This document shows, in pieces, positions 8,063 to 14,528 of a DNA stretch of 41,168 nucleotides. The position numbers and the translations under genes are program-made. The stretch is from positions 26,375-67,542 of the forward strand of contig MHAK01000014.1 in NCBI GenBank assembly GCA_001802945.1, in the 5' to 3' direction. This DNA is from Ignavibacteria bacterium RIFCSPLOWO2_12_FULL_56_21. GTDB taxonomy: Bacteria; Bacteroidota; Ignavibacteria; UBA10030. Each line of letters opens with the position of its first letter. Within the stretch, counting starts at the first letter, position 1. The notes below the pieces were generated by a model. It did not search any database. It was not told the origin of the DNA and was given only the letters and a program-made list of their open reading frames with translations.

Positions 8063-9391
8063 TCAGGCACCTGAACTTCTACGTTCGAAACCGACTGAAC
8101 GCAAATACAACCATCCGGCGACACCGGCAATGAGCGACGACATCAATACGCCCACTTTTGCCTGCTCGAGTTCTTGTGTTCCAGGGAACGCCAGAGCTGC
8201 AATGAAAAGAGACATCGTAAACCCGATGCCGCCAAGCACTCCTGCCCCAATCATGTGTCTCCATCCGGTGCCAGCCGGAAGAGCAGCAAGTCGGAACCTG
8301 ACTGCAATAAATGACGAAAGCGCAATCCCGATCGGTTTGCCAAGCACGAGGCCGACCATGATACCCACTGCAATGGGTTGATTGAACGGTAATGGGCCGG
8401 CGAGAACGAGGCCCGCATTCGCGAGTGCGAACAATGGCATTATAACAAATGTCACCAACGGTTGCAGGCCGTGCTCGAATTGATGGAGTGGTGATTCCAC
8501 ACGATCGCACGCATCCTCCATTTCCTGCACTACAGCAGCTCTCCTTCCTGTCAGCGGCAATTCGGCGTCACCGACTCCTTTTTCCAATTCCTTCAGCAGA
8601 ATATAACCCCGCTGGACAAATGATCTCGCGGAGAGGATCGGCCGAGCAGGTATCATCATCGCCAAAAGCACGCCAGCGACTGTCGCATGGACTCCGGAGT
8701 ACAAGAAGGCGATCCAGAGAAGAATACCCACTGAAACGTATGCGAACAGACTTCGCACGTTAGCCACGTTCAAAAGAACGAGAATGAGCAGGAGCACCGC
8801 CCCGAATCCAAGTAACGGCCACGACATTTCGGCAGTGTAGAACAGTGCGATCACCAATACTGCTCCAAGGTCGTCAACAATCGCGAACGCCGTGAGAAAC
8901 ACCTTAAGGCCGGCAGGGATGCTTCGGCCTATCAGCACGAGAACGCCAATAGCAAAGGCAATATCTGTCGCCATCGGGATGCCCCATCCCCGTACTCCCG
9001 GCCCGCCGGAATTGAGCATCCAGAAAAAAAACGCGGGAACGATCATTCCACCAAGGGCGGCGATTAAAGGGAGCATAGCTTTTTGTCGTTGAGAAAGTTC
9101 TCCAACAATGAGCTCTCGCTTTATCTCAAGGCCCACGACGAAGAAGAATATCGCCATGAGACCATCGTTCACGATATGGGACAGCGAAGTCGAAAACGAA
9201 TAGATCCCAACACTCGCTGAGACTTTCGTGTGCCAAAGCGAGTCGTAGCTTGAGCCAAGTGGTGAATTTGCCCAAACGAGAGCTGTGACCGCAGAACAAA
9301 GGAGAAGAATGCCTCCAATGCTTTCCAGGCGGTAGAACCTCTGGAATTGTGAAACAACTCGACTAAGTATTGGACTCATGGCTTTGCTCAT
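8063..9391 (-). CDS. nhaA: Na+/H+ antiporter NhaA
   Basis: A 442-residue inner-membrane antiporter that expels Na+ (or Li+) in exchange for protons and controls internal pH and sodium. Key residues are intact: D143 in MATDIAFAIGV (D133 of the E. coli protein) and the paired D173-D174 in TAFAIVDDLGAV (D163-D164). FFFVVGLEIKREL and the late FALANAGL helix are also typical. It is about 50 residues longer than the E. coli protein because of a charged loop (about 265-310, LKELEKGVGDAELPLTG), common outside Proteobacteria. Start may be the ATG at 9391 or at 9379; both lie inside the 47-residue small gene (9363-9506), implying coupled translation. It fits the salt and osmotic stress theme of this block. 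Confidence 0.95.
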   Translation of the reverse strand: MSKAMSPILSRVVSQFQRFYRLESIGGILLLCSAVTALVWANSPLGSSYDSLWHTKVSASVGIYSFSTSLSHIVNDGLMAIFFFVVGLEIKRELIVGELSQRQKAMLPLIAALGGMIVPAFFFWMLNSGGPGVRGWGIPMATDIAFAIGVLVLIGRSIPAGLKVFLTAFAIVDDLGAVLVIALFYTAEMSWPLLGFGAVLLLILVLLNVANVRSLFAYVSVGILLWIAFLYSGVHATVAGVLLAMMIPARPILSARSFVQRGYILLKELEKGVGDAELPLTGRRAAVVQEMEDACDRVESPLHQFEHGLQPLVTFVIMPLFALANAGLVLAGPLPFNQPIAVGIMVGLVLGKPIGIALSSFIAVRFRLAALPAGTGWRHMIGAGVLGGIGFTMSLFIAALAFPGTQELEQAKVGVLMSSLIAGVAGWLYLRSVGFERRSSGA

Positions 9392-9506
9392 TCAATTTAC
9401 TCGCGGCTTCTTTGTCTGATTTGACGATCCTGATAAAGAAGTATATGACGAAGAAGATGACGTATGCCCAAACGATGGACATTGTAATGATTGCTCCAGT
9501 AGACAT
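9363..9506 (-). CDS. 47-residue single-span membrane protein overlapping nhaA
   Basis: A short gene, ATG at 9504-9506 and TAG at 9363-9365, with a strong GGAGG site 6 nt before the ATG on the minus strand. The product begins MSTGAIITMSIVWAYVIFFV, has one long membrane helix (about 5-28), then a charged tail (RIVKSDKEAASKLNEQSHES). Size, one-helix layout and the MSTGAII start resemble the small MetS subunit that accompanies some sodium-coupled NSS transporters; that assignment is tentative. It overlaps the 5' end of nhaA by 29 nt (or 17 nt with the second nhaA start). It may be a partner or leader of the antiporter (inference). Confidence 0.7.
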   Translation of the reverse strand: MSTGAIITMSIVWAYVIFFVIYFFIRIVKSDKEAASKLNEQSHESNT

Positions 9507-9581
9507 CGGAATCCTCCAGATTGTGATAGCCACAAACAATGATTCGTCAGGTATCCATAAATTCTGTCCACCACTTCAATT

Positions 9582-9806
9582 CTACTTGGACACCTTCTTA
9601 TTCGGATCCTGCGATGTGCCACGATCTCGATTTTCACGAATAATCGCGCCTGCGACTAAGAGAACACATATCAAGCTAGCAATAGGCCAATTGACCGAGA
9701 CTGATGGCTCGAATTCCAAGCTATAGGCAACAGTGCAGAAAATGCCGATCAACATGCCAATCGGCGCATAGAGCAGGAGGAAGATAAGGCGTTGTTTTAC
9801 GGTCAT
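9582..9806 (-). CDS. Small two-helix membrane protein, unknown
   Basis: A 74-residue protein with two hydrophobic helices (about 7-28 and 40-57) joined by a short acidic loop and ending in a charged tail (IIRENRDRGTSQDPNKK). A GAGGA site lies 8-9 nt upstream of the ATG at 9806. Not recognised as a named family. It lies 75 nt upstream of the 47-residue gene and on the same strand as nhaA, so the three are likely one transcript of small membrane proteins plus antiporter. Confidence 0.65.
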   Translation of the reverse strand: MTVKQRLIFLLLYAPIGMLIGIFCTVAYSLEFEPSVSVNWPIASLICVLLVAGAIIRENRDRGTSQDPNKKVSK

Positions 9807-9969
9807 GGCGGTTCCTCGTGAATAGAGTGGACGTCCCGCTTCTCCCGCATTGTCAAACTCGACACATGGAGCTAGTTGGCGTCACCTCTTCAAGGGTGCC
9901 AAGACAGGCCACACCTATATGAGAGGCTTTGGCCCAAACAATGTTGAGAAAAACAGGGGCGTTGAATCA

Positions 9970-9994
9970 GCGCGGACCTGTATCGGGTCCGCGC
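9970..9994 (-). terminator. GC-rich hairpin after paralog B
   Basis: GCGCGGACC (9970-9978) and GGTCCGCGC (9986-9994) form a perfect 9-bp stem with a 7-nt loop just past the stop of the 10004-10360 gene. No good T-run follows on the minus strand, so a factor-independent terminator role is only possible. Confidence 0.45.
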
Positions 9995-10003
9995 AAGGTT
10001 AAA

Positions 10004-10360
10004 CTAGAGGTAAACGTTGAAGGAAGGAGGAGCGCGATCTGAGGACGAGACTTTACTTGCGGAGTGCGATTCTTGGTCTATGTCGCAAACAAGCCCATAA
10101 ACTTCAAATGTAGAAGATGTGGGAACAACCGACGGAAGAATGGCTGGAGCTGGTACAGTGGTCTTGACAACTGTTACGATATGATTGTCTTGAGTCCAAA
10201 GAACCCTCGTCGGTTGCGGCGGTTTACTTTTTGTGACCTGCTGTCCATTCTGGCCCCAGCCTCCGTTTGCAGTCCATCGAATGAGATGACCAACCACTCC
10301 CAGATGGAGGTATGCTGTCAGGAGAACCAGGGCAACTGAAGTATTGAAGAATCTCTTCAT
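10004..10360 (-). CDS. Small secreted/membrane-anchored protein, paralog B (unknown function)
   Basis: A 118-residue protein homologous to the 120-residue product of 1571-1933. Shared blocks in order: hydrophobic N-terminus, YLHLGVVGHLIRWT, QVTKSK, LWTQDNHI, a Val/Pro-rich region, and DRAPPS near the C-terminus. The N-terminal MKRFFNTSVALVLLTAYLH is a signal peptide or anchor. The match covers the full length, while the loop regions have diverged. Its promoter (10377-10405) has the same hexamers and spacing as that of paralog A. It closes the right side of the stress block and points inward. Function is unknown; a stress-inducible envelope protein is a reasonable inference from the setting. 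Confidence 0.75.
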   Translation of the reverse strand: MKRFFNTSVALVLLTAYLHLGVVGHLIRWTANGGWGQNGQQVTKSKPPQPTRVLWTQDNHIVTVVKTTVPAPAILPSVVPTSSTFEVYGLVCDIDQESHSASKVSSSDRAPPSFNVYL

Positions 10361-10376
10361 GGCGTAATTCTATACT

Positions 10377-10405
10377 ACCATACAAAATCCAGGCGCTAGA
10401 GTCAA
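10377..10405 (-). promoter_or_regulatory. Probable promoter of small paralog B
   Basis: On the minus strand TTGACT (10405-10400), 17 nt, TATGGT (10382-10377), 16 nt before the ATG at 10360. The hexamers, the spacing and the following A match the promoter of paralog A at 1525-1553, and short similar stretches extend upstream. Confidence 0.6.
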
Positions 10406-10548
10406 TCCAACGGTCCCGTTCATTCCTTCTGGTGTGGTTCAAATCCTAAACAAAAGCCAACCCGTTGCGGAGTTGACGGAGAAGATCGGAAGAGATAGCA
10501 GGTGAGATGTGAGACGCAAGATGTGAAAAGAATGGGCTTCTTCCCCAA

Positions 10549-10862
10549 ACTTCTTACTTTTAAGTTTAAACTTTTTACTTGCTAAGTGCCCCCAACCCCT
10601 CGACTCCCTTCGGTCGCTCGGGGTCTAACCGTGAAGAGCAACCGAAGAGATTCCCGCCAGAAGATGAAGCAGGCGGGCAGGCGAACTCGGCCCTTGACCC
10701 CTCGACTCCCTTCGGTCGCTCCGGGCAGGCCTTCCCTCAGGGTTGGGCAACCTTTGCAACTTTAACTCTGCAATCTTTTCCGTTCTTACTTCCAATTTCA
10801 AACTTGTTCCTTGCTCAGTGCCCCCAACGAGATTCGAACTCGGCCCTCGACTACGCTCGGGC
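10549..10862. repeat. Array of partial tRNA-Glu 3' ends with palindromic insertions
   Basis: Two extra copies of the tRNA 3' end AGTGCCCCCAAC lie at 10585-10596 and 10817-10828, before the intact gene (10884-10895). Each is preceded by a related 38-nt A/T-rich segment (10549- and 10783-), so they are tandem copies about 232 bp apart. The second has an uninterrupted T-arm (GAGATTCGAACTCGG at 10829-10843). The first has the T-arm opened twice: by a CTCGACTCCC...GGTC palindrome after the acceptor part, and by a CCCGCC...GGCGGG palindrome between GAGATTC (10647-10653) and GAACTCG (10683-10689). That architecture is shared with 14-156. Confidence 0.7.
10843..10862. repeat. CTCGACTACGCTCGGG palindrome, copy 1
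   Basis: The 20-base palindrome GCCCTCGACTACGCTCGGGC directly follows a tRNA T-arm fragment. An identical copy is at 33117-33136 inside an unrelated repeat. Relatives with altered loops occur at about 26-63, 10597-10625, 10697-10722 and 36962-36980. Confidence 0.65.
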
Positions 10863-10885
10863 CCTTTCATAAGGGAGCAAAGTAG

Positions 10886-10958
10886 TGCCCCCAACCGGAT
10901 TCGAACCGGTGTACCGAGCTTGAAAAGCTCGTGTCCTAGGCCTCTAGACGATGGGGGC
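10886..10958 (-). tRNA. tRNA-Glu (TTC)
   Basis: Cloverleaf on the minus strand: acceptor GCCCCCA (10958-10952) pairs with TGGGGGC (10893-10887), and the discriminator A is at 10886. The D-arm GTCTAGAGGCCTAGGAC is the usual tRNA-Glu form, the anticodon stem is CGAGC/GCTCG with loop TTTTCAA giving TTC, and the T-arm is CCGGTTCGAATCCGG. CCA is not encoded. Its 3' end faces the stress block and the array of partial 3' ends. Confidence 0.95.
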
Positions 10959-11003
10959 CAAACATTGGTACATTGAACATTGGACATTTTGTAATTGAAC
11001 GCG

Positions 11004-11357
11004 CTAGGAGGAGCTTCGGGCAGTCTTGAGTGAAGATGCGAAGATCTTTGTCAATTCCAGAGCCTCGGCTCGAAGGGCATCGTGATCCTCCGCATTGGCG
11101 TGACCAGAATCCTTCAGGACATCAAGCCAATAGACGCACTCATCAGATTCCTCAGAAACAATCTGTAGTTTTGAAAGGAACTCGGCCTTTGAGCGAGCCA
11201 AACAGCTCGCGCGATAATTGGCCCCTATCGAAGTGCCCGACTTCACGAGTTGACGAGCGATCACATCGATTGAGATTCGACGTGGAAGAGAATCCACATA
11301 CTTTACGATTCTCGCTGCAAATCGCTTAGTTCGATCCTTAAGTTCCTCCGATGTCAT
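11004..11357 (-). CDS. Four-helix-bundle protein (S23 type)
   Basis: A 117-residue helical protein of the family first seen in 23S rRNA intervening sequences and common as free-standing genes in Bacteroidota relatives. RTKRFAARIVKYVDSLP, then LVKSGTSIGANYRASCLARS and FLSKLQIVSEESDECVYWLDVL are the typical conserved segments of helices 1, 2 and 3. The family forms pentamers of four-helix bundles; its molecular role is unknown. It lies 46 nt upstream of tRNA-Glu on the same strand, and tRNA-His is upstream of it. The ATG at 11357 gives full family length. Confidence 0.85.
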   Translation of the reverse strand: MTSEELKDRTKRFAARIVKYVDSLPRRISIDVIARQLVKSGTSIGANYRASCLARSKAEFLSKLQIVSEESDECVYWLDVLKDSGHANAEDHDALRAEALELTKIFASSLKTARSSS

Positions 11358-11442
11358 GCTTCCCCCTCAAATTTGTTGACGTCTCTAAATCTAGACCTCA
11401 ACAAATTTTCAATGTACAATGTACAAATGTCTCAATGTTATG

Positions 11443-11517
11443 GGTGACCAGTGGGATTTGAACCCACGACCTCCAGGGCCACAACCTGGCGTTCTAACCA
11501 ACTGAACTATGGCCACC
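11443..11517 (-). tRNA. tRNA-His (GTG)
   Basis: On the minus strand the acceptor GTGGCCA (11516-11510) pairs with TGGTCAC (11450-11444). An extra 5' G (11517) can pair with discriminator C (11443), the hallmark of tRNA-His. The anticodon stem is CCAGG/CCTGG with loop TTGTGGC giving GTG, and the T-arm is GTGGGTTCAAATCCCAC. CCA is not encoded. Confidence 0.95.
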
Positions 11518-11523
11518 ATGTAG

Positions 11524-11571
11524 ATTGTAAATTGTCGATTATCGATTGTCGATTTTCGATTGCCGATTGTG
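11524..11571. repeat. Degenerate ATTGTCGATT short tandem repeat
   Basis: About five imperfect copies of a 9-11-nt unit (ATTGTCGATT, ATCGATTGTCGATT, TTCGATTGCCGATT) directly upstream of tRNA-His. Similar runs built on ATTGCGGATT occur at 12424-12466 and 18398-18422, and on ATTGACGAA at 21655-21705. No CRISPR-like regular spacing is present. Confidence 0.55.
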
Positions 11572-11651
11572 AAGCAAAACCTGCAAGGTTCGGTGATTTT
11601 CCTCGCATGTTTCAAGTTGAGACAATCTTCAACAGAGCAAAAGACAATAAA

Positions 11652-11670
11652 AGCCTGTTGCACACAGGCT
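11652..11670 (-). terminator. Hairpin with T-run on minus strand
   Basis: AGCCTGT (11652-11658) and ACAGGCT (11664-11670) form a 7-bp stem. Read on the minus strand it is followed by TTTTATTGTCTTTT, a good intrinsic-terminator shape. No minus-strand gene is seen between it and the plus-strand plsY start, so what it would terminate is unclear. Confidence 0.4.
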
Positions 11671-11796
11671 CACATCTCAAAAATACCACTCCTTGCCTGG
11701 AAAAGCAAGGAGACGACCCTGATCGACTTGGGATGCTCTCCGGGGGATACTTCTGTATATTACTGACGAAGAATTTTCGCTTACCCTCTCCTGCCA

Positions 11797-12408
11797 ATGG
11801 AATTCTACGATACGCTTCTCCTGCTTTGTTCGTACGTGCTCGGTTGTGTGACGACCGGATTCTACCTCGTTTCGTTCGTGCGGCACACGGACCTTCGATT
11901 CATTGGCGACCGAAGCCTCGGCGCGCGTAATGTCTACCACGTTCTGGGCTTCTGGGGATTTCTTGTTGTGGCAACCGTCGACTTGCTGAAAGGCATGATC
12001 GCCGTGTGGCTTGCCGGTCGCTATGGAACGTCAGTATGGATACCGTTCGCCTCGATCGTTGCCGTCACTTCCGGACACGTTTGGCCGTGCCAGCTCCGGT
12101 TTCGCGGCGGGAAAGGGATCATGACAGCGACCGGCGGCATGCTCATCCTCGATCCGCTCCTGATGCTCTCCTTCATCGGCCTTCTTGTGCCGGTGCTTAT
12201 CGTCCTTCGCCGACTTGACATCAGCGGACTCATCGTCGTGGCCTTTGCTCCCCTCATCGCTTTCGTTCTCGGACGGTCTGAAATGATGTCCATCATGCTT
12301 GCGACCGTTGCGATCATCGTGCTCTTTGCCCACCGGGAAATACTCAAGCAGGAACTTGGCTTGGGCAAGACCGATCTGGGAAAAGCGTGGGAAGACGTGG
12401 GGGAATGA
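11797..12408 (+). CDS. plsY: PlsY-like glycerol-3-phosphate acyltransferase
   Basis: A 203-residue membrane protein with about six helices. PlsY moves an acyl group from acyl-phosphate to glycerol-3-phosphate, the first step of phospholipid synthesis. The motif 2 region GHVWPCQLRFRGGKGI is strongly conserved. Motif 1, usually GSGNPGATN, is here DRSLGARNVYHVLG, keeping the G-A-x-N-V core but lacking the GSGNP front, so this may be a divergent paralog rather than the main enzyme. The C-terminal FAHREILKQELG resembles the family's RHxxNIxRL end, also divergent. No strong ribosome-binding site is seen before the ATG at 11797. It stands alone after tRNA-His on the opposite strand. Confidence 0.75.
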   Translation: MEFYDTLLLLCSYVLGCVTTGFYLVSFVRHTDLRFIGDRSLGARNVYHVLGFWGFLVVATVDLLKGMIAVWLAGRYGTSVWIPFASIVAVTSGHVWPCQLRFRGGKGIMTATGGMLILDPLLMLSFIGLLVPVLIVLRRLDISGLIVVAFAPLIAFVLGRSEMMSIMLATVAIIVLFAHREILKQELGLGKTDLGKAWEDVGE

Positions 12409-12716
12409 AAAGGGAGAGCATTGGAAATCGCGGATTGCGGATTTCGGATTTTCGATTGCGGATTAGCTGAGGTGTAGCTGCGCTCTTTCAAGCCGCACGG
12501 CTGGCAATTTGTTTCCCGTCTCTGTTCCCCGTCCCTTATCATAGTTCAGACTTCCCATATTTAACCATTTAGCCAACTTTGTTTTCCGATCGCCATTCAA
12601 CCATCCTGCTTGCATCTTTACCACCTCTTCTGTACCGTATAGGCCGTCGCAGGTTCCCCACCGACCTACGCTTCGAACCTCATTATCCACTTCTCTATTG
12701 AAGGAGGCAGCACGCA
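12409..12716. repeat. Intergenic region with dispersed 56-bp repeat, copy 1
   Basis: Positions 12424-12466 are a degenerate run of ATTGCGGATT-like units. Positions 12454-12509 are a 56-bp sequence containing GATTAGCTGAGGT, CTCTTTCAAG and TGGCAATT that recurs at 18410-18464 with a few substitutions. The rest (12510-12700) is pyrimidine-rich with no further recognisable feature until the AAGGAGG ribosome-binding site of the peptidase gene. Confidence 0.65.
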
Positions 12717-14372
12717 ATGAAACGCGCGCTCATTGTCGCTTTGGCGTCCCTCTTCTGCCTTTCCCTTGCTGCTGCACAGATGACCGGGGAAAAGGTCGAT
12801 ACGGCCGCCATTTCCAAAATCAAGGACGAGGGCTACAACCGTTCCAACGTCATGAATATCCTCTCTCACCTCACCGACGTGAGCGGACCTCGACTGACCT
12901 GGTCCCCCGAATACAAAGAAGCTGCGGATTGGGCCAGCGCCAAACTCAAGGAATGGGGGCTGGTCAACATCGGCTACGACGAGTGGGATCCACAGGGAAA
13001 AGGCTGGACCCTGAACAAGTTCTCCGCCAACATGGTGGAGCCGACGACTGGTCCGTTGATCGCGTATCCGAAAGCTTGGTCACCCGGGACCAAGGGGACA
13101 GTGCGGGGCAAGGTTGTTCGCTTGAAGGTCGAAAAGGCGGAAGACTTGGCGGCCTATAAGGGCAAACTGAAGAACGCGTTCGTCTTCATGAGCGATTCGC
13201 GCGACATCAGTGCCCACTTCACAGCCGAAGGATATCGGCTGGCGGATTCAACTCTCCTTGCGATGGCGAACGCTGGTGAGACGGGTGGACAGATGCGCAG
13301 AATGATGGGAGATTCAGCGTCACGACAACGGTTTATTGATCGGACAAATTTCTTTGCCGATGTGCTCGAATTCCTCATGAAGGAAAAGGCCGCGGCTCTT
13401 GTGGATGCCGGCCGAGGCGATGGCGGGACGATCTTCGTTCAATCGGCCACTGTCCCGCGAAGAGTAAAGAGCATCAACGAGATGTTCTCGGGAGCCGCCG
13501 GAGCGTTCAGCGAAGCCGCGCCGGAGATCCTTCCACAGGTGACGATGGCGGCCGAGCACTATAACCGCATTCTTCGTACGCTAGATGCGGGTAAAAGTGT
13601 CGAGCTGGAAATGAACATCGACGTGTCGTGGACAAAGCCGGTGAAGGGGTTCAACGTCATAGGCGAGATCCCAGGTACGGACCTCAAAGACGAGATCGTC
13701 ATGATCGGCGCTCACTTCGATTCCTGGCATGGCGGCACCGGTGCCACGGATAATGCCACCGGCTCGGCAGTCTGCATGGAAGCTATCCGTATCCTTCAAG
13801 CAACAGGACTGAAGCCGCGCCGAACGATCCGTATCGGACTGTGGGGCGGCGAAGAGCAGGGCTTGTACGGCTCCCGCGAATACGTAAAGGAATACCTTGC
13901 CGCGCCCAAGTCGGATGATATGATGGGCATGATGATGGGCGCACAGAATCGGGAACTTGATCGGAAGCCGGCTTACGATAAGTTCGCGGCCTACTTCAAT
14001 AACGACAACGGGACGGGAAAAGTGCGGGGCGTGTATCTCCAGGGTAATGATGCCGTGAGGCCCATTTTCCGTCAATGGCTGCAGGCCGCCGGAGACAAGA
14101 CCGCGCAGACCCTCACGATCGAGAACACGAGCGGCACGGACCATCTCGCGTTCGACGCCGTCGGACTTCCGGGATTCCAGTTCATTCAAGATCCCGTGGA
14201 GTATAATACCCGGACGCATCATTCGAACATGGACGTCTACGATCGCGTGCAGGCGGACGATGTGAAGCAGGGCTCGGTTTTCATGGCAATCTTCGCATAC
14301 AACGCCGCCATGCGCGACCAGAAACTGCCGCGCAAACCGATGCCGGCACCCCAGACTGTCGGAAGTAACTGA
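12717..14372 (+). CDS. Secreted M28-family zinc metallopeptidase
   Basis: A 551-residue exported peptidase. Residues 1-20 form a Sec signal peptide (MKRALIVALASLFCLSLAAA). A PA-type insert (about 120-250) precedes the M28 catalytic domain. Zinc and catalytic residues visible are H333 in MIGAHFDSW, D345 in GATDNATGS, the GGEEQGLYGS pair E379-E380, D430 in FNNDNGTG and H501/H502 in RTHHSNMD. M28 enzymes are aminopeptidases or carboxypeptidases; specificity cannot be read here. A Met/Gly-rich loop (DDMMGMMMGAQ, 401-410) is unusual. AAGGAGG before the ATG supports this start. No T9SS tail is present, so the protein is likely periplasmic. A clear terminator follows, so it is transcribed alone. Confidence 0.92.
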   Translation: MKRALIVALASLFCLSLAAAQMTGEKVDTAAISKIKDEGYNRSNVMNILSHLTDVSGPRLTWSPEYKEAADWASAKLKEWGLVNIGYDEWDPQGKGWTLNKFSANMVEPTTGPLIAYPKAWSPGTKGTVRGKVVRLKVEKAEDLAAYKGKLKNAFVFMSDSRDISAHFTAEGYRLADSTLLAMANAGETGGQMRRMMGDSASRQRFIDRTNFFADVLEFLMKEKAAALVDAGRGDGGTIFVQSATVPRRVKSINEMFSGAAGAFSEAAPEILPQVTMAAEHYNRILRTLDAGKSVELEMNIDVSWTKPVKGFNVIGEIPGTDLKDEIVMIGAHFDSWHGGTGATDNATGSAVCMEAIRILQATGLKPRRTIRIGLWGGEEQGLYGSREYVKEYLAAPKSDDMMGMMMGAQNRELDRKPAYDKFAAYFNNDNGTGKVRGVYLQGNDAVRPIFRQWLQAAGDKTAQTLTIENTSGTDHLAFDAVGLPGFQFIQDPVEYNTRTHHSNMDVYDRVQADDVKQGSVFMAIFAYNAAMRDQKLPRKPMPAPQTVGSN

Positions 14373-14396
14373 TCGCTCCGATCACGGGTTTGTTGG

Positions 14397-14432
14397 AAAA
14401 AGGGCTTGCCGGCACATCGGTGAGCCCTTTTT
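14397..14432 (+). terminator. Rho-independent terminator of the M28 peptidase gene
   Basis: AAAAAGGGCT (14397-14406) pairs with AGCCCTTTTT (14423-14432), with a 16-nt GC-rich loop region that can pair further. The A-tract and T-tract make it usable in both directions, but it lies right after the peptidase gene. Confidence 0.85.
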
Positions 14433-14528
14433 CTTTGGCTTGAAGTTTAGGCGGGGGGGTACATTGTGCTTGTTGAGGAATATCCTCTTCTCGTTTGAGA
14501 AGTTCTTGCTTTCATGGAGGGATTCGTC

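Noticed and set aside
11524-11571. CRISPR array
   Set aside because: Units are 9-11 nt, degenerate and directly adjacent with no regular spacers; no cas genes are nearby.
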